NCBI GenBank assembly: GCA_023614405.1
Contig: CM042687.1
Span: 231,906,292-231,970,291, forward strand
Source of the DNA: Avena insularis
Lineage: Eukaryota; Streptophyta; Magnoliopsida; Poales; Poaceae
Direction: 5' to 3'
DNA length: 64,000 nt
Both the position numbers and the translations under genes were made by a program. How positions within the stretch are numbered: the stretch's first letter is position 1; each line of letters begins with the position of its first letter. Under the pieces are notes generated by a model. That model saw only the letters and a list, made by a program, of their open reading frames with translations, was not told where the DNA came from and searched no databases. This document shows positions 1 to 22,400 of the stretch, piece by piece.

Positions 1-645
1 TGCTCACATAGCCATGATCTCTCCATTTGCAAGGCACGTACGTACCCGGTTACAAGAAAATACGTGCAAAAACTGTAGATCCGATCCGAAAACGGTCGAG
101 ATCAGCCCGTCTGCTAAGAAAAAAATCCAGATCTGCACAGCAGGTGCACGCATCGGCAACCAGATCAACAAATTTCTAATCGGAGTGATTAGATCGACAT
201 TGGTCGCGACAATGGCAATTTCGACTTAGAAAGAAAAATCCGCACCTAAGATGGGATCGATCTAAAATCAACGCAAATTTTGAAAGGGAACCGCGAGACG
301 AATCCATTTTCGGTCAGATTGTTATTTTCAACGAAGCTGCGTGATGCAGGCTCGACGGTGGCTTGACGGAGGCTCGACGGAGAGACACGTGCTGATAACG
401 TGTTGGAACACCCCCTGCCGACTGGCCGGTCCCGAGGCTGTTCCACACCGGAGAAGAAGACTAGAGGAAGGCACACACAGTACAAAGTAGATGAAACAAC
501 AAACTTTATTGATAACTCTCTCGATAAATTCACGCATGAAAGGTTGTTCTCTATTTATAATTTAAAGGGACACGATACCCACATGGCTAACTTTTACCAG
601 TAGAGGCCACACCGAGTGAGCCTCTACCGGCCCAGTTTCCCAACA
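1..645 (-). mobile_element. Truncated Ty1-copia-like LTR retrotransposon, 5' end only
   Basis: Read on the minus strand, the element begins at 645 with an LTR and runs leftwards off the window. The LTR (401-645) starts TGTTGGGAAAC and ends GTTCCAACA. It is followed at 400-388 by CGTTATCAGCACG, a primer-binding-site-like sequence that I associate with several grass copia families. Positions 1-388 would be the 5' leader and gag start; a minus-strand ATG at 306 could be the gag start, but no long gag frame is visible. The other LTR lies outside the window, so the target duplication cannot be checked. Copia is assigned from LTR and leader style only, because no pol is present. Confidence 0.7.
401..645 (-). 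repeat. 5' LTR (245 bp) of the left-edge copia element
   Basis: The LTR has TG...CA ends in minus orientation. It contains TATA-like AT-rich sequence (minus strand around 560-545) and AATAAA-like sequence (minus strand near 512-506), as expected for a short promoter/terminator LTR. It lies about 450 bp upstream of the start codon of the ubiquitin protease gene and points away from it. Confidence 0.72.
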
Positions 646-1098
646 AAAATGAGACGGAATCGATCGAGAGCTAGGCCAGGTCTCAAGTAACCGAGAATTA
701 GGAAAGCCGTTGATTTAACAGTGGTATCATAGTAGAGGCGAAGTTACCAAATTCCGGTCTCGTCTCCCTCAAAAAAAAAAAAAAAGTAAGTCCGTGCTCC
801 CCGTCCACGTCCGCGGGCGTCCGGTCGCGCCACGCATCGCGCCCATAAAATCTAGACCGTCAGCTCCTCAGTAATCCCCTCATCTCGGCCGTCCGTTCCC
901 CCACCGTTCTTGCTCCGCAAGCCTACGCTCAAGACACTGGAACTTTCCACGACCCCAAAACCTCCCCGCTTTCTCTCTCCTCCACCTCCCCTCTTCCCCC
1001 ACCCCCACCTCCTCGCGATCTCCACGCCTCCCGCAACCCACTCCCGGGGCGGGCAGCACATCGCCGCCGGCGAACCCCTCCTCCCCACCCGCCGCGCC
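646..1098 (+). promoter_or_regulatory. Promoter and 5' UTR region of the UBP12-like gene
   Basis: This is the whole distance between the left copia LTR and the inferred start codon at 1099. It holds a run of 15 A at 772-786, then GC-rich sequence, then a pyrimidine-rich stretch (about 950-1098) typical of a cereal 5' UTR. No convincing TATA box was seen. The transcription start is not determined. Confidence 0.5.
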
Positions 1099-13301
<12,203 letters not shown>

Positions 13302-14350
13302 AGAGTTGTCTGAAATGCAAGCAACATCCTGCCACGCAATACCAAGCAAGTAGCTGAAACTGAAATTGCTCGTTTGAATAAATCGTGTACCATAGTTTGA
13401 TGGCAGGACTGGTTGAATCAGGTTCACTATGGAGCCTGTAAGCTAGTTTCAGAAGGGAGACCTTTTTTAGTACCAATCTGGGCAGCTTCTCATCTTTTCT
13501 CCCACTCTGCCCCTGGATATATAAAGTTTGTGCAGAGATGATCCAAGGAGCCATCACCTTTCAGTAGATAAGGCTGTTTTATTTTTGTTCATTAGGTGCT
13601 CTATATATAGCCAAATAGCTAGTGGATTACTTCGTTCTGCACTTGTTGCTAGGTGGCAAGTCGTTGGTGATTTTCCTGTATATTGTTGTTGTTGTGAGAT
13701 GTACAAGTCTTTTCCTTGTTGATGATGGTCACACGGTACTTGTAACTCCAGTTATGATATGGTGCTGTCTGCTGTGTCTTCACACATTTATATCAGGCTG
13801 GCTACCATCTGCTAAGCTCAGTTGTAATACATGGCTGTTCGGTTTGTTGCCACACCTGATTCAGTTTGAACATCTGTAGCTATTCTCTTGTCTGTCTCAC
13901 CTTACTTTTATGTTGAAGGCTCTCTAGTCCTTTTGTTTTGCAGCTTTCAGACAAAAAGGCAGTCATGGGTAGGGCTTGAAGGCTGGGTAGAAAATTGCTT
14001 GGCCTGTGCCAAAGTGTTCTGTTTCTATGTTGGATCTGTTTACCGTTGCGAACCGTGGAGAGTGAAAGCTGAAGTGAACCCAGACCGGGCGCAATTTCAG
14101 AATTTTGTGGATGCCTATTTTTCCTTTTTACGGCTTTGGATGCAGATTTGGCAACGTTCCTACTTTGCAGGATGACCCGTGAGTCGTCATGCCATTATTA
14201 AGGTCTAGGTTTGCATGCATAAGACTTGGGTCTATATATTGATTCTCATACGGCTGGGTACAGAGACAGAACGACCATTTCTGCCACATTTCTAAGATTT
14301 ACTCCTATATAATCTATACTCGGATCCGCTTGCTAAATCTGAGTAGATTA
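13302..14350 (+). other. 3' UTR of the UBP12-like gene and spacer
   Basis: Sequence after the stop codon is T-rich and reads like a plant 3' UTR to roughly 13850, although I cannot fix the polyadenylation site. From 13860 to 14350 I see no gene. An open frame at 13888-14175 has no family features and no supporting context. Confidence 0.45.
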
Positions 14351-14777
14351 GAACAACTCCAGCCGCCTCCAAATGACCTATGAGGGCACCGAACATGAAA
14401 TCGGTGCCTAGGCGTTCTCCCAGTCAGCCCACCACTTGACCCACATGGTGACGAGCAGGTTGGCAAAGGGGTGGGTTAAGACGAAGAAGTACCTCCCATT
14501 TTGCCACTTGCCCCGCCTATCTTGCATATGTTCTGCCCTATCTCCATTGGTCGCTGTCACCACACCTTGCCCCCGTCACCGATAGAAAGGTTTCTCCATT
14601 GGTCGTCGTCGCAACTTGCCCTCGACACCGATAGAAAGGTTGCATAACTGCATCGACTCTCTGAACACCTCCCATGCTTCCATTGACTTGCTTCGTCGTC
14701 ATTTGGTGTCCGTCTACAATGGCGAGACCACCTCGTGGTCACCTTGCACGCGTGGTGTTTGGCAATTTGCCTAGGCC

Positions 14778-16120
14778 ATGGATTCAGACGAGATGATGGC
14801 CGCCTTTCTTATCGAGGATGAAGCCGCTGCTACCGCTGATGATGATGAGCTTTGGAGGATTCTCTCTTGTCTCCTAGGTTTGCAAGCACGGGATGCATAG
14901 CCGCGACGTGGAGGATTGAAGCCAGGGTGCCGCAAGAGCAAGTAGAGGCAAAGGCTAGAGGAATATTCCGTGTTGTACACCGACTACGCCGATGATCCAA
15001 CCCACATCGAAGTGACATTTCATCGATGTTTCAGGATGAACATGAACTTGTTCATGAGGCTAGTGGTTGACGTCATGGAGTTCGACGACTACTTCGTGTG
15101 CAAGAAAGACGCATCAGAGTGCTAGGTTTTTCCTCAATTCAGAAGTACACTATTGTTTTGAGGATGCTTGCATATGGAGCTCCTGCTAATACACACGACA
15201 AATACCTATGTATGATTGAGTCAACAACCATTGAGTGCATGCACAACTTTTGCATGATAGTGGTGGTAGTGTTTGGACCAACCTACTTGAGAACACAAAA
15301 TGAAGAAGACACATCTCAGATCATGACATAAAACACGTCGACATGACTTCCTAGTATGCTTAGGAGCATCGATTGCATGCAGTAGTCATGGAAAAATTGT
15401 CTATTTGTTTGGCAAGCAATATACAAAGGGCAAAAATGATCATGCATTTCTATTGTTCGGTGCCCGTTCTTAGGGCAGCCACAGTGTGTTGATAGCCAAA
15501 TCTGACATAACCCAGAATTTGGCTTTGGCGTGCAATATGGCCACATCTTCACAGCGTAGCTGATTCCAAATTACATGCATAGTGGGTCCTAGTCTAACAT
15601 AACTTACATAAAAATAGCTCATTTTTTCCCATCTATTTTCTCTTCCCGTCATCTCTTTCTTCCCCACCGTGTGAGAGAATGGTTTTTTAATCGCATGGAA
15701 AGATTTGGCATTGGAGCATGCAGTTGCTTCGGTTTCCAGTTTTGCTCTTTTTAGAACTATCCTACAATGTATGGAACTAGTTCTAAAAGTCAAAAAGGCA
15801 ATATAGAACCACTTCTGGCACAATGCTGTGGGTGCCCTTATCTGGTCAAAAGATGAGACGGGGGAGGTCATAAATGCATGTGTGATCATAGACAACATGG
15901 TTACTGAGAGTGAGCTTTGCCACTCTAGTGCTTGAACCTGAACCGGGTCCTCTTGCGACGGTTGATTAGTAGGTGTTGGCCAAGTTTGCTTCTTTTCTAG
16001 CCACGCGTTAGGAAATCCGAAACACAAATGCTCACCGTCAATTGCAGGATGATATGGTAGAGTATTTGTGGAAGCCAAACCATGTGCCCCAACACCTCCA
16101 TAAGGCACAAAGACAACTGC
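14778..16120 (+). pseudogene. PIF/Harbinger transposase relic
   Basis: The frame opens MDSDEMMAAFLIEDEAA, the acidic N terminus common to grass Harbinger transposases, and stops at 14898-14900. It resumes in other frames with FRMNMNLFMRLV and FDDYFVCKKD, then GFSSIQK, MLAYGAPANTHDKYL, STTIECMHNFC and SIDCM (the first catalytic Asp context) up to about 15460. A MITE follows. The C terminus reappears after it (VINACVIIDNMV, then QDDMVEYLWK near 16050). Several frameshifts and stops, and loss of the middle of the catalytic domain, make it non-functional. Confidence 0.85.
15473..15837. mobile_element. Tourist-like MITE nested in the Harbinger relic
   Basis: This 365-bp element starts GGGCAGCCACAGTGTG and ends CAATGCTGTGGGTGCCC. 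The ends are imperfect inverted repeats, with TTA on both sides (15470-15472, 15838-15840). TTA duplications indicate PIF/Harbinger mobilisation. It separates the N- and C-terminal remains of the host transposase. Confidence 0.78.
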
Positions 16121-16153
16121 CGTCGAACACCATGACGGCTAAAGATGCTCTTA

Positions 16154-16612
16154 CATGCCTCTTTGTTTACAACCACACTTTACTAATCCTATGTTTAGCC
16201 GAGAAATTGGACGCTAAAATTTGATAAAATATCGCTCTATATGTGAGATGGGTTTTATGGATAGTAAGTGTGCCAATTCTAAAATATAGAAATGGCCAAA
16301 AACATACCAAACTGTCAAACATTGGTTTGATAAAATATGCCCGGAACCAAACACCGCCTTGAATATTTGGATAGGAGTAAATCTGAGTTACAAATGTGAT
16401 GTCTAGGCTAGAATAGTTAATTCGCAAAAAAGAAGGGGTTAGAAATAGCTAGTGCACAAATTTAACATTCATATATATAACCATTATCACGATATACAGG
16501 CCAAGTGGGTAGCGCGTTCATGTGTTGAAAATTTGCAGTTCCACGGTCAAAAGGGAGGCAAGATTGGCAATGACACCTTGCGTCACCCGTGACGAAGTGA
16601 GGGTCACCGTTA
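16154..16612. other. Spacer between Harbinger relic and SDR promoter
   Basis: This is AT-rich sequence without a gene. The stretch 16157-16363 has weakly complementary ends (CTCTTTGTTTAC and GGAACCAAACACCGCC), reminiscent of a small hAT-type MITE. I could not find a clear target duplication, so it is not called as one. Confidence 0.4.
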
Positions 16613-16750
16613 CTCCCTTAGTTTGGAAATATAAGATGTTTTAGGTTTGTAAATAGGAGGTGTCTAGATTTATTTAAACCTATACACTAAAAGGTGTCTA
16701 GATATATCTTCTTCATAAACCTAAAATATCTTATATTTCTAACGTCTTAG
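16613..16750 (+). mobile_element. Stowaway-type MITE upstream of the SDR gene
   Basis: The element starts CTCCCTTAGTTTGG after TA at 16611-16612. It contains the family blocks ATAAGATGTTTTAGG and ACACTAAAAGGTGTCTAGA with complementary arms. The right end is worn (CTTAG before TA at 16751), so that boundary is approximate. It ends about 65 bp upstream of the SDR TATA box. Confidence 0.78.
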
Positions 16751-16813
16751 TAACTGTTAACAGAGAAAGAAAAAGAAAAGTCAGGCCACTGGTTTCACAC
16801 CGGCTTCCATGTG

Positions 16814-16823
16814 CTATTTATAG
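16814..16823 (+). promoter_or_regulatory. TATA box of the SDR gene
   Basis: CTATTTATAG lies 79 bp upstream of the ATG at 16893. A C/A-rich leader with CCAACCAACC-like sequence follows, typical of a plant 5' UTR. Transcription would start near 16845-16855, giving a leader of about 40-50 bp. Confidence 0.7.
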
Positions 16824-16892
16824 CTGCTCGCCTACTCCACTCCGACAACCAACCAGTCGAAGCAATCTCAGAGCAAGCAAAGAACCAGTTCA

Positions 16893-17678
16893 ATGGCCAC
16901 CTCCGCGACGACATCATCTCCGGTGGAGGCGGCGTCCCTCCCCCTGGCCGGTCGCGTGGCCATCGTCACCGGCGCGTCTCGCGGCATCGGCCGCGCCATC
17001 GCCACCCACCTGGCCTCCCTCGGCGCCAACCTCGTCCTCGGCTATGCCTCCAGCTCCGAGCTGGCGGACGCGCTGGCCGCGGAGCTCCCACGCGCCGTGG
17101 CGGTCAGGGCCGACGTCTCCGACGAGGCCGGCGTCCGGTCCCTCTTCGACGCCGCCGAGTCCGCCTTCGGCGGCGCGGCGCACATCCTCGTGGCCTGCGC
17201 GGGCCTCGCCATCCAGACCTACCCAACCCTCGCCACCACCGCCACGGCGGACTTCGACGCCGTCTTCGCCGTGAACACCCGCGGCGCGTTCCTGTGCATT
17301 CGCGAGGCTGCCAACCGGCTGCGCCGTGGCGGAGGGGGGCGGATCGTGGCCGTGTCCTCCACGCTGGCGGCGACGCTCCTGCCCAGCTACGCGGCGTACG
17401 CGGCGTCCAAGGCCGCCGTGGAGGCGATGGTGCGGGTCGCGGCCAAGGAGCTCGGGCCCGCGCGCGTGACGGTGAACTGCGTGGCGCCGGGGCCCGTGGC
17501 GACGGAGCTCTTCTTCCAGGGTAAGAGCGAGGAGGCGGTGGAGAGGTTCAGAGCCGGGCACCCCATGGGGCGCCTCGGGGAGGTCGACGACATAGTGCCG
17601 GCGGTCGGGTTCCTCTGCACCGACGCGGCCGAGTGGGTCAATGGCCAGGTCATCCGGGTGAACGGCGGCATTGCCTAG
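16893..17678 (+). CDS. Short-chain dehydrogenase/reductase, NADPH-dependent aldehyde reductase-like
   Basis: This intronless 261-residue classical SDR is the usual length for the family. It shows the Rossmann cofactor motif TGASRGIG (26-33), the D-V pair at 74-75 after beta-3, ACAG (101-104) in place of the common NNAG, Asn128 in VNTRGAF, Ser156 in VSSTLA, and the catalytic YAASK (Tyr169, Lys173). PGPVATELFF follows, with C-terminal VNGQVIRVNGG. The set is that of plant 'NADPH-dependent aldehyde reductase-like' proteins (At3g03980 group), which reduce reactive aldehydes. Arg30 and the sequence after beta-2 fit NADP(H) better than NAD. The first 18 residues are Ala/Ser/Thr-rich and could be a weak plastid signal, but I would not call it. 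The gene is strongly GC-rich, as many intronless grass genes are. The true substrate is unknown. Confidence 0.95.
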   Translation: MATSATTSSPVEAASLPLAGRVAIVTGASRGIGRAIATHLASLGANLVLGYASSSELADALAAELPRAVAVRADVSDEAGVRSLFDAAESAFGGAAHILVACAGLAIQTYPTLATTATADFDAVFAVNTRGAFLCIREAANRLRRGGGGRIVAVSSTLAATLLPSYAAYAASKAAVEAMVRVAAKELGPARVTVNCVAPGPVATELFFQGKSEEAVERFRAGHPMGRLGEVDDIVPAVGFLCTDAAEWVNGQVIRVNGGIA

Positions 17679-17718
17679 CCGTTGCTGTGTAATTTTATTT
17701 ATTATTTTTGAATGAATG

Positions 17719-17724
17719 AATAAA
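17719..17724 (+). terminator. Polyadenylation signal of the SDR gene
   Basis: AATAAA lies 41 bp after the SDR stop codon, in an AT-rich stretch (17690-17740) between GC-rich blocks. It is the best near-upstream element for 3' end formation. Confidence 0.6.
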
Positions 17725-19425
17725 GAAGAAAATGCTCCTGTTCCACCGGACGATCCACGACACAAACCGCTCCAAGTCTTGACGGCTGACGCCTCGTCTC
17801 CAGGCGTCCGCCCGCTCGCTCGTCGGCGCTTCTCCATAGTCACAGAAGGGCCGTCTCCTACTCCCTCTTTGCCGCCGGCCGGCGACTGTCCGCCCTTGCC
17901 CCCGCAGGATTTCACAACAAGCAGTCAGCACACACTGCAGCAGTTCATCTTTATCGCCACGGTAAGAACTAAGAACAAGGGCTCAGTGCGTTTTTAACCT
18001 TGAATTCAGATCAGAATTGATTCCTTTTTTTACCTTTAATTCAGAACTAGGATCAGAAGTGATTAGTTGGTGATAATTCTACATTGAATTCAGAATCGAA
18101 GTGACCAGTTCACTCACGGTAAGAAGAAGTGCTTTTTCACTTATAATTTCTTTTCTAATTTTCTCCGATTGATAATTGTCCCTAATTAGTTAAAATATAT
18201 GGTCACCTCCTATATGGTCTTATTGTTTATGACCCTTGACCTATATGGTCTCGACCTTGACCCTTGACCTATATGGTCTCGACGATGGCGGCGCTGGTTG
18301 CGTCGTTATCTTCTTGGGGGCGTTGTCGTGGAGCTCATGTCTCCTTAGCCTCGCGGCGGCTTCGATGGAAAGCTCGATGATTTTAGATCTTATTATTTAT
18401 CTTCGATCTGCTTGTAAGAGGATTTCCTCATCACTATGTATCGTTTGGCCGTATGACTTTATTTATGAAGCAATGTGAAAGCCTATTTTGAGGTCTGAAA
18501 AATGAAGAACAAGCAAAAGCATGCAAATTGTAGTGGTATAAAACGTATGTGGGATAAAGGTGCAAAGGAACTGAAGTTGGAAGTCGAAAGCCAAAATCAA
18601 GATGAAAATATGAGCAATCCTCCTTCCAATTCATAGTTTGGTCTTTGCTATTGTGAACCTACATATATTGTATTGGTTTACTCGAAATGTTTATTGAGTC
18701 TAGATACCTAATATGAAAATCCTGGCTCCTCGCATGTGTGGTTTCTGTCTCGGGTTTTTCTCATAAACCGGGTATTGTATAGCTTGTATGAGTTTTGGAC
18801 CCGGTTTCCCTTATAAACTGAGTCACTCTCTACTAATCCGATGGTGGATACGACCGCTTTGTCCTAAAAAACAAATTCCTGGCTCCGCCACTGCCACTAA
18901 GTGGTCTCTCTCCTCGTCTCAACTCTCGCTAAAGCGCCGCCGCCGCCACGAACCCCTCTCCTCCGCTCCTTTCTCTCAGGTGTGGTCTCACACAGATTGA
19001 CTATCCTTACCTGTATCTCCCTCCTCCCCGTCAGCGCTGCCACCAAGCAAATCCTCTGTGCAACCATGTGGAGACGACCATGGCATACCCAAGCGTATTT
19101 GATCTTGGCCCATCTAATCTCGTCGAGATCTGGCACGTTCTGGTGCAGATTTCTACAAAATCTTGCAAAACTATCGTTTGGATCGACTTGTTTTGGAAGT
19201 CTCGAACCAAACAATTTTTTACTTCTACCGATTCCGTTTACATTACCGGTGTCATTTGATTAGTTTTGCGTTTCCATTACATATATACTGAACCAAGCAC
19301 TTTTGATTTTTTAGACCCACGTTTTGCCATATACTAGGCTGGAAGAGAAATAACAGTCCAGGACAAAGCTCACGTGCTTGGGCCTCCCGTAGCGGATTGG
19401 GCCGCTACCGTGAGCCCTCATGAGG
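17725..19425. other. Intergenic sequence after the SDR gene
   Basis: No supported gene. A C-rich block at 17740-17960 ends in a donor-like CACGGTAAGAAC and could be a non-coding exon or an old repeat. A short tandem duplication of CCTTGACCTATATGGTCTCGAC occurs at about 18233-18282. The frames at 18788-19263 show no family features. Confidence 0.4.
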
Positions 19426-19430
19426 GTACC

Positions 19431-22400
19431 TGTTGTGACCCAGCATACCATTACATGATGTAGTACACTATAGTCATTGACATAACACCAATGAAACACC
19501 ATTCACTAGTATTACATCCCTTAGAGTCGTACAACAGAAATACAGCGGGTCTAATACATGGCTAAAGGTTACAACTCACTCTATACACAAGATCCAGAGA
19601 ACACTCTAGGTTAAAGATAGAGAAAGAATTTTTTACAAAGAAAAATCAAAGATAAACAACGCAAAAGCTATTATACTATTAAGACTAGTATTTTAACTAA
19701 GGGGTTGGTATTGCTGCTATTGCAATACACTACAGAAATAGGTTCTTTGGCTAGAGAGTATATTCCTATCTAATCAGTAACTTTGTCTTCACTTGAGTTG
19801 ATGTAGATGTTGACTTCCTTGTCTTCGTTGAAGAGCTTTAGATTTGGATGATGATTCCTGGAGCATAACTTGATGTAGATGTTGTCTGTACTGGCTACAG
19901 AATCTAGAAAGGGTTAAGAAGATACGTTGAGTACGAGCGTACTCAGCAAGTCCACTAGAAAAGGAGTATTTGATGCATTATATCTACAGCCACAGACCGT
20001 ACGTCGTAGGCAATGCAAGTTTTCGTAAATATTTCTTTAAAGATTGCTTTTATTCTGAAAAGCTATGTCCGTCAGCCTTAATGGATTTACCAGAACTTTC
20101 ATGGAGTTCCTTTCCTGCAGAGTTCGCAGCTCCTTTCCGGAACAGAGAGTAACAAGTTATAGTTTTTACACTCTGCAGAGGTGCGTTACTTTACCCATGA
20201 GAGATCAACTCTTTGTTACACAACCGGGCAACTTATTCACGTCCACAATTCCATGATGTGGGGCCTAGAAGATGATCCAAGCCAATCACTGCCCCCTTCG
20301 CGACCTCGCATGCCTCTTTGGTGTACACCATGCCCACATATTGAATTACGGCAATGGTTTGTGTAGACCGTTAGATGCCAGAACTATCGTGGGACATTGA
20401 GGGTTCCCACCCATATGCTGCATATCCTCTACAAATTACAAATTAATATGCACGCTACGATTGATAACAGCCACGACCTGCACATCTGGCTACATGCAAG
20501 AGGAAGAAGATATAGCTGACTTCTCCGTCCCATTCCAAATCTCATGGTTAACGCGTGATATACGGCGCAAGAATCACTGACGACATTAGTTGTTAAGTCC
20601 TAGATAATATGTTCCTTTACCACCGGAACTTTTATAGTAGGTTATTACCTCATGGTAAATAACCTATAATCACATTATTATGAAAATAGTGTTTTCTGTC
20701 CTTTTTCAAATGCAGGTGATGACAATACTGGATTTGCAAAATACTTTACAGAAAATAATCAAAGGACATGAGCAAGTGTGAACTTGCCTTTTGTGTTTGC
20801 AAGAATATGCACTCACGGTCTTCAAGACAATATAAGATCCAATATATGAAATAAGCATCATTGGTCCGGTAAGGACTAATGTTTAAAGAAGCAAAATGCT
20901 TTTATGCATAAGTAATGTGATGCACTTTATAAATGCGGATTCCGGGGATAACGTTATTCTAGGGTTTGGATACTAGAAAGGGTTTCCTTGGAATGCGTTA
21001 TCCTTTTAGATTAAGTTTAATACTTGTGCTTCTTATTAAGGTTTGTGAGTGTGTGTGAACAACACGTATTTTTCCAACAATAAGATACACACATATGGAA
21101 TGCTACTCAAGATTGTTTACACTATAATTGTTTATCTTCAAATTTTACTTTACAAGTATTGTCACCTATAAAGAACTTAAGCGTTATCAATCCTAAGTAT
21201 ACAAGTAAAATATAAAGTAAGGTGCTTACGATTAATCGTCATTTATTGACTTAAGTGGCAAAACGAATAACTTTTGAAGAAAAGATTTCTTTATTAAGGT
21301 CTCAACAATCTTTGTGGTTAATCAATTATGGTCAAGGTTGTTTGTGCTTGCTTGAATAGTTTGGACTTGAGATGCTTTATGACTTAACTATAACAAACCA
21401 AAGTTAACTATAAAACATATAACAAAGTCTTTAGTCTTATATTTAAAGTCTTATAGACTAAAGTTAACTTTAAAAACATGGATGGATTTAAGGTGTAATG
21501 CTTATGATATTTGTACCTTGTGTACTTTATAATGTTTCCTTAAGGTTACTTAAGAATGGTTATACTTTTTACTTGGTGTAGTGGTTTCTTGATTTTATAA
21601 TGGAATAAAATCATTTACCTTTTTATAGATGAGTGATTATAGTTTATAAACAAGGAAATAATATTACTTAACTACTTATGGATTCACTATAGTGTTGTGA
21701 TATTTTTGTAATCTGGTGGTTGAAGTAAATGGAAAAGATTTAATTTAGTCACAATCATTCTTGGAGATTTTATATTGGATAAGGATCCTTTTAGAAAATA
21801 ACCTACATTTATGGTTGAAAGATAATTCAATAAAATTTTACTTATAATGTTTTGAACCATTATGACTTCATAATATAAACATTTAAGACTAATATTATTT
21901 ATTTAGATTCCATTGGCTAATTTTTAGAATTATTAGCAATTTTTATTTACCCTTATATGAATTATTCATTAAGGAAATACGTTTAAATTCAAGTTATTAA
22001 GTTTTAAATGTTTATTTACCTCAAAAGTGGATTATTATATTTTTAACATGTAGGTATCATTTTTGTGATCATTTTGGTATATTACATTTATTTTTGTGAT
22101 TTATAGATAATAAGATATGATTTTTATAAGGTTTATTACTTTATAAATACTTAATGAATAATAAATATTAAATTAAGTGAAATAATAATGTATGATTATA
22201 GTTTTAAAGTATTGTTTTTATTTTTATAAGATTTTTGGTATTTTATTTATATTTTTAATATTTACCAATATTAAAATATGAATTATCAAAATATTAATAC
22301 TTATAAAATCTTTATTAAATAGTAATTATTTAGATTGTTAACATAATAATGTTTGATAATAGTTTTAATTGATAGATTTTATTTTTCTAAACATTTCCAT

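Larger units (their letters stand above)
14351..16150 (+). mobile_element. Degenerate PIF/Harbinger DNA transposon
   Basis: The termini GAACAACTCCAGCCG and (inverted) GAGCATCTTTAGCCG match at about 12 of 17 positions. TTA lies on both sides (14348-14350, 16151-16153), which is the PIF/Harbinger target. The interior encodes a broken Harbinger transposase (separate entry) and is itself interrupted by a MITE at 15473-15837. The element lies between the ubiquitin protease and SDR genes. Confidence 0.8.

Noticed and set aside
246..537. Minus-strand open frames across the left copia LTR
   Set aside because: They run through the LTR and primer-binding site, where coding is not expected.
15470..16108. 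A 212-codon minus-strand frame
   Set aside because: It crosses the boundary of the nested MITE and lies opposite the C-terminal remains of the Harbinger transposase, so it is a chance frame.
16500..16560. A tRNA-like phrase (GTGGGTAGCGCGTTCATGTG)
   Set aside because: I could not fold an acceptor stem, anticodon arm and T arm around it.
16914..17915. A 333-codon open frame on the minus strand opposite the SDR gene
   Set aside because: It is antisense to a clear SDR gene with complete catalytic motifs. Very high GC at third positions leaves antisense frames open by chance, and the translation shows no domain.
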